DNA from: Natroniella sulfidigena | GTDB lineage: Bacteria > Bacillota > Halanaerobiia > Halobacteroidales > Halobacteroidaceae | Assembly: GCF_023223645.1 (NCBI RefSeq) | Contig: NZ_JALKBY010000014.1 | Span: forward strand, 1-64,000 | Direction of reading: 5' to 3' | DNA length: 64,000 nucleotides | In this document: one piece after another, positions 45,486 to 54,603 of the stretch | Layout of the letters: the number at the start of each line of letters is the position of its first letter | Numbering within the stretch: the first letter of the stretch is position 1 | Notes under the pieces: model-generated | What the model saw: the letters and a program-made list of their open reading frames with translations, nothing else | Told to the model about the DNA's origin: nothing | Database searches by the model: none | Program-made: the position numbers and the translations under genes

Positions 45486-46178
45486 GTGGTTACTAAGATT
45501 TTAGTAGTTGATGATGATCAAAATCTTTGTAGATTAATGGAAGTCTATTTATCTAAGGAAGATTATCAGATTGCTATAGCTAATCAAGGTGAGGAAGCTT
45601 TGGATAAGTTTTATGAATTCAATCCTCATCTGGTAGTTTTGGATATTATGTTACCTAAGTTAGATGGTTGGGAAGTTTGTCAAAAGATTAGGGAGAAGTC
45701 TGATGTTCCAATTATAATGTTGACTGCGAAAGGAGAAAAGCAGGATAAGATTAAGGGGTTGGATTTAGGGGCAGATGACTATGTAACGAAACCATTTGAT
45801 CCGGATGAATTGGTAGCTAGAGTGAAGGCTAATTTAAGACGAGCTATAGATACACGAGGAGATGAGCAAGTCTTATTTTTTCCTAACTTAACTATAGATA
45901 ATAAGAAACATCAGGTCAAGGTCAAGGGTGAATTATTGGAAATAGCACCTAAAGAGTATGATTTGCTTTACTTTTTAGCTAAAAATGAAAAACAGGTCTT
46001 TAGTAGAGAACAGCTATTAGATCAAGTTTGGGGTTATAATTTTATAGGTGATATTAGAACTGTTGATACACATATTAAGCGTTTAAGAAATAAGATTGAT
46101 ACTTGTATTGAAGATTATAATTATTTCCATACAGTTTGGGGAGTGGGTTATAAATTTGAAGTCACTAAAGATTTTTAA
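45486..46178 (+). CDS. OmpR/PhoB-family response regulator (system 3)
   Basis: The receiver has VDDDQN, LVVLDIMLP (phosphoacceptor about D54), TAKG and TKPF. The winged helix has EIAPKEYDLL and RTVDTHIKRLRNKI. GTG at 45486 follows GAAAGG and a G10 tract. The kinase gene overlaps its 3-prime end. Location between trkAH and htrA suggests osmotic or envelope-stress control (inference). Confidence 0.95.
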   Translation: MVTKILVVDDDQNLCRLMEVYLSKEDYQIAIANQGEEALDKFYEFNPHLVVLDIMLPKLDGWEVCQKIREKSDVPIIMLTAKGEKQDKIKGLDLGADDYVTKPFDPDELVARVKANLRRAIDTRGDEQVLFFPNLTIDNKKHQVKVKGELLEIAPKEYDLLYFLAKNEKQVFSREQLLDQVWGYNFIGDIRTVDTHIKRLRNKIDTCIEDYNYFHTVWGVGYKFEVTKDF

Positions 46179-47616
46179 TACTATTTCTAGTAAATTAATG
46201 CTCAGATTTATTACAATAATTTTAGTAACCTTATTTGTTTTAGGAGTTTCTTTATCATATTTATTTCAAAATTACTATTATAATCACCAAGAAGAAATAT
46301 TTATAGAGCAAGGGCAAGAGATTGCTAACTTAGTTCAGCAATCGATTTATGAAGGAAATTATGATGAAGCATTATCTTTTTTAAAGGGTTCACAGCGATT
46401 TTTTGAAGGAAATGTTTGGATAGTTAATTCTAGGGGGTTGGTATTAGCTACAACTAAACATGAAGAGTTGCAAGGGATTAGATTAGAAGAGATAGAAATG
46501 AAACAAGTTTTTGATGGACAAGTTATCAAAAAGAGTGGTTACTCTGATTATTTTGATGAGTCAGTTTTGTTTGTAGCAGTACCGATTATTGTTGAGGAAG
46601 AGGTGCTTGGAGCTGTTTTTGTCTATTCACCATTAGCAGGAATTAGTGAAACTTTAGATGATTTAAAGAGATTGATTATTTATGCAGCATTGATTGCTAT
46701 CAGTTTAACTTTTATTTTGAGTTTTACCTTAACTAGAAGCTTTACTAAACCATTGCGTAAGATGAAACAGATAGCAGTGGATATGGCTCATGGGCAATTT
46801 AGTGAACGGTTGGGAGTAACGACTGATGATGAGGTAGGGCAGTTGGCCCATTCATTTAATTATTTGGCTGATACATTACAGGAAACTATCTACTCATTGC
46901 AGAAGAAAGAAGAACAACAACGGAGATTTGTAGCTGATGTTTCTCATGAATTACGGACTCCTTTAACTTCAATTCAGGGGTTTGTTAAAGCATTACGTGA
47001 TGGAGTTTATGATTCTGAAGTCGATAAAAGTGAGTATTATTCAATTGTATTAGGTGAAGTCGAAAGGTTGATTAGATTAGTCAATGATTTATTAGGCTTA
47101 TCACAAATTGAATTAGAACAGATCAAGATGGAGATTGAGGCTTTGGATTTAAGTTATTTGATCAATATCTCGATTAAGAATTTACAACCCAAAATTGCTG
47201 AAAAGGATTTAAATATAATAGCTGATTTACCAAAAGAGCTTTCTTTAGTGTTGGCTGACAGAGATAAGATTGAACAAGTATTAATTAATTTAATCAGTAA
47301 TGCTATTGATTTTACTCCTGTAGGTAAGGAGATTAGGATCTTTGCTCAAGAAGAAGAAAGAAAAGTGAAGGTGGCTATAGAAGATCAAGGGCCAGGAATT
47401 CCTAGTGAAGATTTAGAAAATATCTGGAATAGATTTCATAAGGTTGATAAATCAAGAACCCGTAGCAAAGGTGGCACAGGTTTGGGTCTGTCAATTGTTA
47501 GAGAGATTATTAAACAGCATGATGGTGAAGTATGGGTTGATAGTGTAGAAGGTGAAGGTTCTAGGTTTGGTTTTAGCTTGATTAAGGCTAATGAGGAAGC
47601 AGTGAGAAGCTTTTAA
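46156..47616 (+). CDS. Sensor histidine kinase (system 3)
   Basis: The kinase has helix 1 (about 14-36), an extracytoplasmic domain, helix 2 (about 175-195), HAMP, H-box VSHELRTPLTSI, N-box LISNAIDFT, and ATP motifs DQGPGIP and GTGLGLSIV. It looks like a PhoR/WalK-type kinase without PAS. TTG at 46156 gives KSLKIFNTISSKLMLRF before helix 1 and overlaps the regulator gene by 23 bases; an ATG at 46198 is a shorter alternative. An upstream in-frame extension to 46096 lies fully inside the regulator and is rejected. Confidence 0.93.
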   Translation: MKSLKIFNTISSKLMLRFITIILVTLFVLGVSLSYLFQNYYYNHQEEIFIEQGQEIANLVQQSIYEGNYDEALSFLKGSQRFFEGNVWIVNSRGLVLATTKHEELQGIRLEEIEMKQVFDGQVIKKSGYSDYFDESVLFVAVPIIVEEEVLGAVFVYSPLAGISETLDDLKRLIIYAALIAISLTFILSFTLTRSFTKPLRKMKQIAVDMAHGQFSERLGVTTDDEVGQLAHSFNYLADTLQETIYSLQKKEEQQRRFVADVSHELRTPLTSIQGFVKALRDGVYDSEVDKSEYYSIVLGEVERLIRLVNDLLGLSQIELEQIKMEIEALDLSYLINISIKNLQPKIAEKDLNIIADLPKELSLVLADRDKIEQVLINLISNAIDFTPVGKEIRIFAQEEERKVKVAIEDQGPGIPSEDLENIWNRFHKVDKSRTRSKGGTGLGLSIVREIIKQHDGEVWVDSVEGEGSRFGFSLIKANEEAVRSF

Positions 47617-47639
47617 AAGCAGTGAAGAGCCACTAGTAG

Positions 47640-47810
47640 GAAATTACAATTTTAAAACTATGATTTATCAGTGGCTCACGAAGAGTTTTTTGGTTTATAA
47701 AAACTCGGAGGTAGTGAATCTTTGTTAGAAATATAACAAAGGTTTTAACTGTAAACTGTCAACTGTACCTACGGGTCTTTATCAAGACCCTTCGTGAAAC
47801 CCATAAAAAC
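47640..47810. repeat. Intergenic hairpins between system 3 and htrA
   Basis: CGAAGAGTTTTT...AAAAACTCGGAGG (about 47679-47711) and CGGGTCTT...AAGACCCTTCG (about 47773-47796) are hairpin cassettes similar to those at 14400 and 38164. They are followed by the htrA RBS. No gene is seen here. Confidence 0.55.
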
Positions 47811-47847
47811 CATATCCACTGTAAACTTGCTAAGGGAGGGAGATGTA

Positions 47848-48969
47848 ATGAGAAGATTTGAAGACAGAGTATTTAAGTATGGTTGTTTAATTTTATTTGG
47901 GATCTTAATTGGAAGCTTTTTGATGACAGGTATTAATGCTAATGCTTTCTGGGGAACAGAAGCAGAGGCGGGAGAAGAGCAGCAAGTTGAGCAGATAGTT
48001 GTTTCTCAAGAAGAAGCAGTTAAGAAAGCTGTACGTGAAGTTGGCCCGGCTGTGGTCAGTATTGTTACTAAGGATACTGAAGTTAAGCGTGATTTCTTTT
48101 TTAATCCTATTCCTGAAGAGAGAGAAGGAATTGGTTCAGGGGTTATTATTGATCAAGAGGGACATATTTTAACCAATCATCATGTGATTGGAGGAGTTGA
48201 TGAGATAGAAGTCTTATTGCCAGATGGGAGAAATTTTTCAGCTGAGGTTGTAGGTGAAGATCCTCGAAATGATTTAGCTGTGATTCAAATTGAAGCTTCT
48301 GATTTGCCAGTAGCTCCTTTGGGAGATTCAAATGATTTGGAAGTAGGACAGTTAGCGATTGCTATTGGAAGTCCTTTTGGAGTTGAATTTAGTAATACAG
48401 TAACTACTGGTGTTATTAGTGCTTTAGGAAGAGAGATCAGACCTACTACTAGAAGAAGTAGAGGTTCTGTTGTACTTGATGGTTTGATTCAAACAGATGC
48501 TTCTATTAATCCAGGTAATAGTGGAGGGCCTTTACTAGATAGTCAAGGTCGAGTAGTAGGAATTAATACTGCTATTATTGGTAGTGCTGAAGGAATTGGC
48601 TTTGCGATACCGGTTAATCGGGCCAAAGAGATTATTGATGATCTGATTGAGTATGGTAAGGTAAGAAGGCCTTGGATTGGAATTTATGGAGCTGGAGTGA
48701 CTGAGCAGGTAGCACAATATTATAACTTAAATCTATCAAATGGTATAATGATTATGCGTGCTGTCTCTAATAGTCCTGCTGCTCAAGCTGGTTTGTCACA
48801 AGGGGATATAATTATTGAAGCTGACCGTCAAGAGGTAGAAGATATGGATCAATTACAGGAGATTATTGCAAATAAAGAGATTGGTGAGAAGCTTGAATTA
48901 TTGATTATGACCCAAGATGAGAATTTAAATTCAGTTGAAGTAACTCTTGGTGAAATGCCTACAGAATAA
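47848..48969 (+). CDS. HtrA/DegP-type serine protease with one PDZ domain
   Basis: The 373-residue protein has an N-terminal membrane anchor or signal (about 8-30). A trypsin-like domain follows with His in LTNHHVIGG, Asp in RNDLAVIQI and Ser in NPGNSGGPLLD, then one PDZ domain (about 270-365, NGIMIMRAVSNSPAAQAGL). It degrades or refolds misfolded envelope proteins. ATG at 47848 follows AAGGGAGGGAG; a frame from 47794 would run through a hairpin cassette. It lies directly after a two-component system that may control it. Confidence 0.96.
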   Translation: MRRFEDRVFKYGCLILFGILIGSFLMTGINANAFWGTEAEAGEEQQVEQIVVSQEEAVKKAVREVGPAVVSIVTKDTEVKRDFFFNPIPEEREGIGSGVIIDQEGHILTNHHVIGGVDEIEVLLPDGRNFSAEVVGEDPRNDLAVIQIEASDLPVAPLGDSNDLEVGQLAIAIGSPFGVEFSNTVTTGVISALGREIRPTTRRSRGSVVLDGLIQTDASINPGNSGGPLLDSQGRVVGINTAIIGSAEGIGFAIPVNRAKEIIDDLIEYGKVRRPWIGIYGAGVTEQVAQYYNLNLSNGIMIMRAVSNSPAAQAGLSQGDIIIEADRQEVEDMDQLQEIIANKEIGEKLELLIMTQDENLNSVEVTLGEMPTE

Positions 48970-48981
48970 AATTACTAATTT

Positions 48982-49033
48982 ATCAAGGCTAGGGTTAATC
49001 TTAAAGTTTAGATTAACTTTAGCCTTGATTTTT
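48982..49033 (+). terminator. Terminator after htrA
   Basis: ATCAAGGCTA and TAGCCTTGAT plus an inner GTTAATCT/AGATTAAC stem are followed by TTTT. Confidence 0.85.
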
Positions 49034-49094
49034 AATTAGGGAAGTAGAATTTAAAGATGTTTTCAAATATTTGGTTTTATTAGAAATTGTTTTA

Positions 49095-49123
49095 TTGATT
49101 AAGAAGCACAAATGTGATATTCT
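49095..49123 (+). promoter_or_regulatory. Likely sigma-A promoter of CDF gene
   Basis: TTGATT (49095), 17-bp spacer and TATTCT (49118-49123) precede the gene at 49180. Confidence 0.5.
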
Positions 49124-49179
49124 AGGTAATACAATTTTATTAGAAGGAAACTAATAAAATTCAGGGGGAAAAGATAATA

Positions 49180-50079
49180 ATGGAAAAAACCCGTCATGAT
49201 GTGGGGGTTAAGGTAAGTACTATTAGTTTAATAGTTAATATTTTATTATCAGTTTTAAAGGTGGCTGTAGGGTTTTGGTTTGGTAGTAAAGCTTTAATTG
49301 CTGATGGTTTTCACTCTATATCAGATGTTATTTCTACCATAATAGTAGGTATGAGCTTTAAGGTTTCTAGTCAACCACCAGATGATTGTCATCCTTATGG
49401 GCATGGTAAAGCTGAATCGATTGCAACAAAATTATTGGGGATTATTTTAATTATTACCGGTTTGATGTTACTTAGAAGTACAGTGTTGGCGATTATTAAT
49501 TATGAGATAAATATCCCTAGTAGTATAGTACTTTGGACGGCAGTAATATCTATTGCAATCAAAGAGGGGCTATGCCGTTATATTATAAAAATAGGTCGAG
49601 AGATTGATTCTAAAGGGTTGGTTGCAGATGCTTACCATCATCGTTCTGATGCATTATCTTCTATTGCAGTTTTAATTGGAGCTGGAGGAGCAAGGCTTGG
49701 TTATCCTTTATTGGATCCATTAGCAGGGTTAGTAGTGGCTTCATTTATTATTAAGGTTGGTGGAGAAGTAGTCTTAGATGCCATTGATGAGTTGATGGAT
49801 GCTATTCCTAGCCAAGATAAGAAGAAACAAATAATAAAAGAGGCTGAGAAAGTAGATAGTGTAATCACAATTAAAGATGTAAAGTTAAGAGCTTATGGTT
49901 CACGCTTATTTATTGATCTAAAGGTTGTTGTAGCTAATGATTTAACGGTTATTGAAGGGCATCAAGTAGCTGATGATATTAAAGAAAAGATCAAAAGTTC
50001 TAATCCTAAAGTAGAAGAAGTTTTGGTTCATGTAGATCCTGAAGATGTGATAGAGCATTTAGTAGATGATGAAAATTGA
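49180..50079 (+). CDS. Cation diffusion facilitator family transporter
   Basis: The 299-residue protein has six helices and the metal-site motifs DGFHSISDV (about 43-51) and DAYHHRSDALSS (about 148-159), then a C-terminal cytoplasmic ferredoxin-like domain with LFIDLKVVV and HVDPED. CDF proteins export Zn, Mn, Fe, Co or Cd by proton antiport. The HD-type site is compatible with Mn, Zn or Fe. RBS AGGGGGAAA. Confidence 0.94.
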   Translation: MEKTRHDVGVKVSTISLIVNILLSVLKVAVGFWFGSKALIADGFHSISDVISTIIVGMSFKVSSQPPDDCHPYGHGKAESIATKLLGIILIITGLMLLRSTVLAIINYEINIPSSIVLWTAVISIAIKEGLCRYIIKIGREIDSKGLVADAYHHRSDALSSIAVLIGAGGARLGYPLLDPLAGLVVASFIIKVGGEVVLDAIDELMDAIPSQDKKKQIIKEAEKVDSVITIKDVKLRAYGSRLFIDLKVVVANDLTVIEGHQVADDIKEKIKSSNPKVEEVLVHVDPEDVIEHLVDDEN

Positions 50080-50108
50080 GTAAATTTAGAGTAAGGGAGG
50101 AAGAGGCT

Positions 50109-51677
50109 TTGCAGATTAATTATAATAAGTTTTGTATTCTTTTTTTTCTAATCCTGATATTGAGCTTGACAGGATGTAGAGAGGAGTTAATTGTAGAAGA
50201 TTTTAAGATTGATTCTGAATATTATCAGGAGACTGGTAGATTTTTAGGAAATACTGAAGTAGATTTTGAGATCAAGCTATCTGATGATGATGATGATCTA
50301 AATTATCATTGGACTGCTAATGGTGGAAGATTTTTATCACAGGTTGATAATAAAGCGACATATCGGGTTCCAACTGCACCTGGTGATTATAGAATTACAG
50401 TCTTTATTCAAGATGACCAGGGAGCTGAGACGATGTATGATTTTACTTTTACAGTTGAAGGAGATTATCCTGAACAGGTATCATTGACTGAAATTAGAAA
50501 TGATTCTGTAACAGAAGGGGTTGAGATTGAGTGGTCTGCTTATCCTGATGATGATTTTTCTACATACCAAATATTACGGAGTGATAACTTTTATATTGAT
50601 AATAATGCTGAGGTGGTAGCAGAGATAGATGAACAGACAAAGACCTATTATCTAGATCAAGATGTTGACCCTAATCAAAATTATACTTATCAAGTATTGG
50701 TATTTAATGAACGAGGTTATTTATCGGTTAGTAATGAGGAGATAATTAGAGTATTAGATCGGGGAATTAGAAAGGTTAGATTAGATAAGGGTGTTTCAGA
50801 TCTTATATTTGATGAAGTACGTTCTCAATTGTACCTGTTGGATCAGCAAGCAAATCAAGTGGTGATTTTTGATACTCAAAAAGATGAGATTACTGGAAGG
50901 GTCGATGTTGGCCCGGCTCCTAATAACTTAAAATTGAGTAAAGATAATAAATATTTATTTTTAGTTACTAGAGGAGATAATTCGTTGGTACAGATAGATT
51001 TAGAAGAGTTAACAGTGAGTAATTATAATTTCAAACAGGAAATAAAGGATATAACTATAGGAGTTGATGAATTATACTTGAAAGTAGATGATAAGTCTAA
51101 TTTAGTACAATTTAATATTGAAGAAGAAAAGGTTAAAGATAATTATCAATTGAAAAAAGGAAAATCAGTGGTTAGTGGTGAAAAGATTGAATTGGTTGGA
51201 GAAGAAGAGTTATTATTTGATGCGTATTTTGATAAGACACTGCTCTATAATCTAACTGATCTTTCAAACCCTTTAATGAAATTAGGAACAGGGGTAATTG
51301 ATGATCTTGAAATCCATAATACTGATGAAGAGAATTATCTCTATATAGCAAGTAGTCAATTTAAATATGTTCAATCTTTTACTCTCAATCAATCAGGAAA
51401 GCTAGATGCAATGAAGAAATTTAAAACTGCTGGTTATCCACGAGGAATTACTGTTGCCCAAGAAGAGGGATGGTTGTTTGCTGCTTATAATGATACTGAA
51501 GTTAGTGTCTTTTCTTTAGAAGAACATAGCTTATTAGATAAAATTGATTTAAGGAATTATGCTTTTGATCTTGTTTTTGATTCTGAACAAAGTAAGCTTT
51601 ATATTTTAACTTCATCTATTAATAAACATGAATATAACTTAGTAATAGTTGATTTAAAGGAGAGATTTGATCTTTAA
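50109..51677 (+). CDS. Lipoprotein with Ig/FN3-like domains and YncE-type beta-propeller
   Basis: The 522-residue protein starts with a lipoprotein signal (ILILSLTGC). It has a PKD/Ig-like domain (about 30-130: DDDDLNYHWTANGG, YRVPTAPGDYRITVFI), an FN3-like domain (about 135-225: GVEIEWSAYPDDDFSTYQIL) and a C-terminal propeller with repeats such as LYLLDQQANQVVIFDTQKDE and NLKLSKDNKYLFLV. It is surface-anchored; role unknown, perhaps binding or scaffolding. TTG at 50109 follows GGGAGGAAGAGG; an upstream frame overlaps the CDF gene. Confidence 0.82.
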   Translation: MQINYNKFCILFFLILILSLTGCREELIVEDFKIDSEYYQETGRFLGNTEVDFEIKLSDDDDDLNYHWTANGGRFLSQVDNKATYRVPTAPGDYRITVFIQDDQGAETMYDFTFTVEGDYPEQVSLTEIRNDSVTEGVEIEWSAYPDDDFSTYQILRSDNFYIDNNAEVVAEIDEQTKTYYLDQDVDPNQNYTYQVLVFNERGYLSVSNEEIIRVLDRGIRKVRLDKGVSDLIFDEVRSQLYLLDQQANQVVIFDTQKDEITGRVDVGPAPNNLKLSKDNKYLFLVTRGDNSLVQIDLEELTVSNYNFKQEIKDITIGVDELYLKVDDKSNLVQFNIEEEKVKDNYQLKKGKSVVSGEKIELVGEEELLFDAYFDKTLLYNLTDLSNPLMKLGTGVIDDLEIHNTDEENYLYIASSQFKYVQSFTLNQSGKLDAMKKFKTAGYPRGITVAQEEGWLFAAYNDTEVSVFSLEEHSLLDKIDLRNYAFDLVFDSEQSKLYILTSSINKHEYNLVIVDLKERFDL

Positions 51678-51701
51678 AGCAGACTATATAGGGGTGAAAA
51701 A

Positions 51702-51935
51702 GTGAGATTGGAATTAATTAAACTAGTAGTAGGTACTTTAATAGTCATAGGAGTTGTTCTATTCTTTTATTTTTCGAGTGGAACTAAGCAGAGTTTAGAT
51801 GATTATATATTATCTAAATTGATTAATTTTTGGGGGAAGGTAGTCAATCTAATAATTATGATAGTCAGCATTTGGTTTGGTATTAGAGTAGGCGGTCAAT
51901 TTTTAAGGAGGGTCTTATATGAACTATGGTGGTAG
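51702..51935 (+). CDS. Small two-helix membrane protein
   Basis: The 77-residue product has hydrophobic segments at about 5-24 and 43-62 joined by a polar loop (SGTKQSLDDYILSKL). No family recognised. GTG at 51702 follows GGGGTG. It sits 24 bp after the lipoprotein gene and overlaps recU by 17 bases, so translational coupling is likely. Confidence 0.65.
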   Translation: MRLELIKLVVGTLIVIGVVLFFYFSSGTKQSLDDYILSKLINFWGKVVNLIIMIVSIWFGIRVGGQFLRRVLYELWW

Positions 51936-52440
51936 GGGAAAGGTTTTGGAAAATATGATCGAAACTTCTAATCGGCAGTATTCTTTTCAAAATAGAGCAG
52001 TAATTCAAAAGATTCCTACCCCTGTTAAGGTATTAAATATAAACTCTAGAACTGGAAAAATTACTAATGCATTTTATGAACAAAAATCAACGGTTGATTA
52101 TATTGGAACTTATAAAGGACGAGCAATTGCTTTTGATGCTAAGGAAACTAAAATAGAGACCCGTTTTGATTTGAGTAATGTAAAGAAGCATCAGTATCAA
52201 TATTTAAAAAGTTGGGTTCAAAATGGTGGAGTTGCTTTTTTAATTATTTACTTTAAGACTTTAGATGAAGCTTATTATTTGCCATTTAGTTTATTAGAAG
52301 AGTATTGGCAAGGAAGATTGCAGGGGGGGAGAAAGAGTATTCCATATCAAAAAATTGCTAAAAAGAAGTATAAGATTGGTAGTCAAGGACTAGTTATTTT
52401 GGATTATTTAGAAATTATAGATCAAGCATTTGAACTGTAA
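51919..52440 (+). CDS. recU: Holliday junction resolvase RecU
   Basis: The 173-residue protein starts MNYGGRGKVLE and carries the nuclease core STVDYIGTYKGRAIAFDAKET with the Asp/Glu/Lys active residues, plus FLIIYF. RecU resolves recombination intermediates and is a Firmicutes marker. Here it is not linked to the penicillin-binding protein gene usual in Bacillus. RBS AAGGAGGG lies inside the preceding gene. Confidence 0.95.
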   Translation: MNYGGRGKVLENMIETSNRQYSFQNRAVIQKIPTPVKVLNINSRTGKITNAFYEQKSTVDYIGTYKGRAIAFDAKETKIETRFDLSNVKKHQYQYLKSWVQNGGVAFLIIYFKTLDEAYYLPFSLLEEYWQGRLQGGRKSIPYQKIAKKKYKIGSQGLVILDYLEIIDQAFEL

Positions 52441-52556
52441 GTTCTAAGAATAAATCTTGATTTTTTAGATGAAATATAATAAAATAGTAAAAGATGGTCT
52501 TAGTATTTAAGCTGTTATTTTGATAAATCAATGAATGTTTTGAGGAGGGAAAAGGA

Positions 52557-52919
52557 ATGGCTAAGAAGATATTAATAACTGATGATGCTAATTTTATGAG
52601 GACGATGTTAGCTAAAATAATTGAGGAGCAAGGTTATCAGGTAGCTGGAATGGCTGAAAATGGCGAAAGAGCTATAGAACAATATAAAGAATTAGAACCT
52701 GATTTGGTAACAATGGATATTACTATGCCAGGAATGGACGGGATTGAGGCAACTAAAAAAATTATGGAATATGATCCAAGTGCTGATATAATTGTCTGTA
52801 GTGCAATGGGCCAAAAGCCGATGGTACTAGAAGCAATCGAAGCTGGAGCAAAGGATTTCATAGTAAAACCTATCAAACCAGAAAAAGTTAAAGAAACGCT
52901 AGAAAAGATATTGGGCTAG
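52557..52919 (+). CDS. cheY: Chemotaxis response regulator CheY
   Basis: The single receiver domain of 120 residues has TDDANF, phosphoacceptor in LVTMDITMPGMDG (about D54), VCSAMGQ and VKPIKP. This AMGQ-type sequence is typical of CheY in Firmicutes, which binds the flagellar switch. It is isolated from other che genes in the window; two chemoreceptors lie elsewhere. RBS GAGGAGGG. Confidence 0.93.
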   Translation: MAKKILITDDANFMRTMLAKIIEEQGYQVAGMAENGERAIEQYKELEPDLVTMDITMPGMDGIEATKKIMEYDPSADIIVCSAMGQKPMVLEAIEAGAKDFIVKPIKPEKVKETLEKILG

Positions 52920-52966
52920 TAGAAATTAATTACAGAAAGTTTCTGTTAAACAATAATATTTCTGGG

Positions 52967-53013
52967 TCGTATAGTAGGAATAATTATACTTGTTCCTATT
53001 GTACGATTTTTTT
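52967..53013 (+). terminator. Terminator after cheY
   Basis: TCGTATAGTAGGAA and TTCCTATTGTACGA pair over 14 bp with two G-U pairs, followed by seven T. Repeat B copy 4 starts at the end of the T-run. Confidence 0.9.
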
Positions 53014-53130
53014 ATCATTAAGGAAATTATGCTTTTTAGAGGTTGTGGATAACTTTTACTAGTTTGTATTTGTTGGTTTTACTTAAACTCAAGCTTAGAC
53101 TTAAACTGAGTTGCCGGAGGCAACTTTTTT
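53014..53130 (+). repeat. Repeat B, copy 4
   Basis: ATCATTAAGGAAATTATGCT at the start and GTTGCC-GGA-GGCAAC plus T-run at the end (53110-53130). The unit is nearly identical to copy 3. It begins directly at the cheY terminator U-tract. The remaining 165 bp before the acylphosphatase gene show nothing recognisable. Confidence 0.85.
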
Positions 53131-53295
53131 ATTGTCTAGGCTTTTACCAGGAAGATTTTTTGTCAAATAAAGAGGAAAATGCTCTCCAGTAAAGAAGTTT
53201 ATTATGTGGAGTAAAATTAATTACTAGTTATTATTGATTAAAATTATATTTTATGGAAATAATAATTGTATAACAATACAAATAGGAGGATTATT

Positions 53296-53580
53296 ATGAC
53301 TAAGAAAGCAATTAAAGCTAATGTAAAAGGTAGAATTCAAGGAGTTGGATATCGGGCAAGTACACATCAAAAAGCTACTCGATTAGGGATTAAAGGATAT
53401 GTAAAGAGTTCTTCGGGAAGTGAAATAGAAGTAGTGGCTGAAGGTGAGGAAGAAAAAATAGAAGAATTGATTCAGTATTTACAAGAAGGGCCAAATAAAG
53501 CTGAGGTAGAAGATTTTAGTTATGATTGGATTGAGCCGACAGAAGATTTCATTAGGTTTGCTATTAAATATGAAGTGTAA
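53296..53580 (+). CDS. acyP: Acylphosphatase
   Basis: The 94-residue protein has the family signature GRIQGVGYRAST, with the phosphate-binding loop and Arg, and KGYVKSSSGSEIEVVAEG with the catalytic Asn position apparently replaced: NxxDG of most members reads SSSGS here. It hydrolyses acyl phosphates. The substitution at the Asn site may lower activity. ATG at 53296 follows AGGAGG; the frame from 53266 lacks an RBS. Confidence 0.9.
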   Translation: MTKKAIKANVKGRIQGVGYRASTHQKATRLGIKGYVKSSSGSEIEVVAEGEEEKIEELIQYLQEGPNKAEVEDFSYDWIEPTEDFIRFAIKYEV

Positions 53581-53847
53581 CTTAAGAGCCAACTAAAATT
53601 TAATATTATAAGCTCTAGTGATTTATATATTTTATTATAGATTGCTGTGTATATTTATATAGTAGATAGTTGTGTTTTGAAATTAGTATTATTTTTGCTG
53701 GGTTCTTTGTTTCAGGAGATGGTTATGCTATTTAGGCTTATAATAAGAAGTAGAATGTTGATTGGGAGCGATTATGCTTCCAATTTATTTTTTATTAATA
53801 AAAATTATCTATTAGTAGACAAAGGTGATTTTTAAGGGAGGATAAAT

Positions 53848-54531
53848 ATGCCATCTACAATCACTGATGCAAGTTATGAGTTGTTAGATAAAGTTGGTTC
53901 ACCGCTTACTCCTTCGCAAGTTGTTAATAGGATTGCTTATTTAGTAACTGTCAAGGATGCTGATTCAGTTCAAGCTAGTATTTATAATGACTCTAGGTTT
54001 GTTAAATTTTCCTCTGGTAAATTAGCTTTGAAAAAGTGGTTGCTAAATGGAGTTTCTTTTGTTCTTATTCCTTCGTTGGCCCAGATTAAACGAGGTTTTA
54101 TAAATATTAATAGTTATCAATATTTATTTTCCCAACCAGAGATTAACTTAAGATATCAAGAACAAAATTATAATTTGAAACTAAAACAGAATCGGCTTAC
54201 AGGCTTTTTAAAATTAGATGATCAATTTTCTTTAGATTGTAGTAATTTGTTATTAGAAATTATTGATTTAGAGCAGGGTGATTATATTTTAAAAGAACAA
54301 AATATTGGAGTTGTAGATACTACTGTTTATAAAGAGATAATTATAGAGGTTTTGGAAGAAAAAGGAGTTAAAAGATCTGAAAACTTATTAAAAGAGATCT
54401 TAGTAAAAGCTAAAGATACAGGAAGGTTGCAACAGTTACTTCCACTAGTACCGTTAGAAGAAGTGGTTAAAGATATGCCCCAGATTTATCAACCGGTAAA
54501 AGGGTTATTTAAAGTTAATAAGTTTTATTAA
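53848..54531 (+). CDS. HARE-HTH domain protein
   Basis: Residues about 5-65 (SYELLDKVGSPLTPSQVVNRI, SVQASIYND, FVKFSSGKLALKKW) match the HARE-HTH fold found in RNA polymerase delta subunit and restriction-modification proteins. The remaining 160 residues form a beta-rich part (VLIPSLAQIKRGFINI, NLKLKQNRLTGFLKL) and a helical tail, not recognised. It may act in transcription or DNA binding. RBS AAGGGAGG. It stands alone, without RM genes nearby. Confidence 0.75.
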   Translation: MPSTITDASYELLDKVGSPLTPSQVVNRIAYLVTVKDADSVQASIYNDSRFVKFSSGKLALKKWLLNGVSFVLIPSLAQIKRGFININSYQYLFSQPEINLRYQEQNYNLKLKQNRLTGFLKLDDQFSLDCSNLLLEIIDLEQGDYILKEQNIGVVDTTVYKEIIIEVLEEKGVKRSENLLKEILVKAKDTGRLQQLLPLVPLEEVVKDMPQIYQPVKGLFKVNKFY

Positions 54532-54603
54532 TGTATAAATTGTTACCTCATAAGAAATGATAATTTATAGAATATCTGATTTATAGAGGAGGTAATTTGA
54601 GGA

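Noticed and set aside
53647-53835. Hydrophobic 62-codon frame with GTG start before the HARE-HTH gene
   Set aside because: No RBS, atypical composition, and only AT-rich DNA; support is too weak to call a gene.
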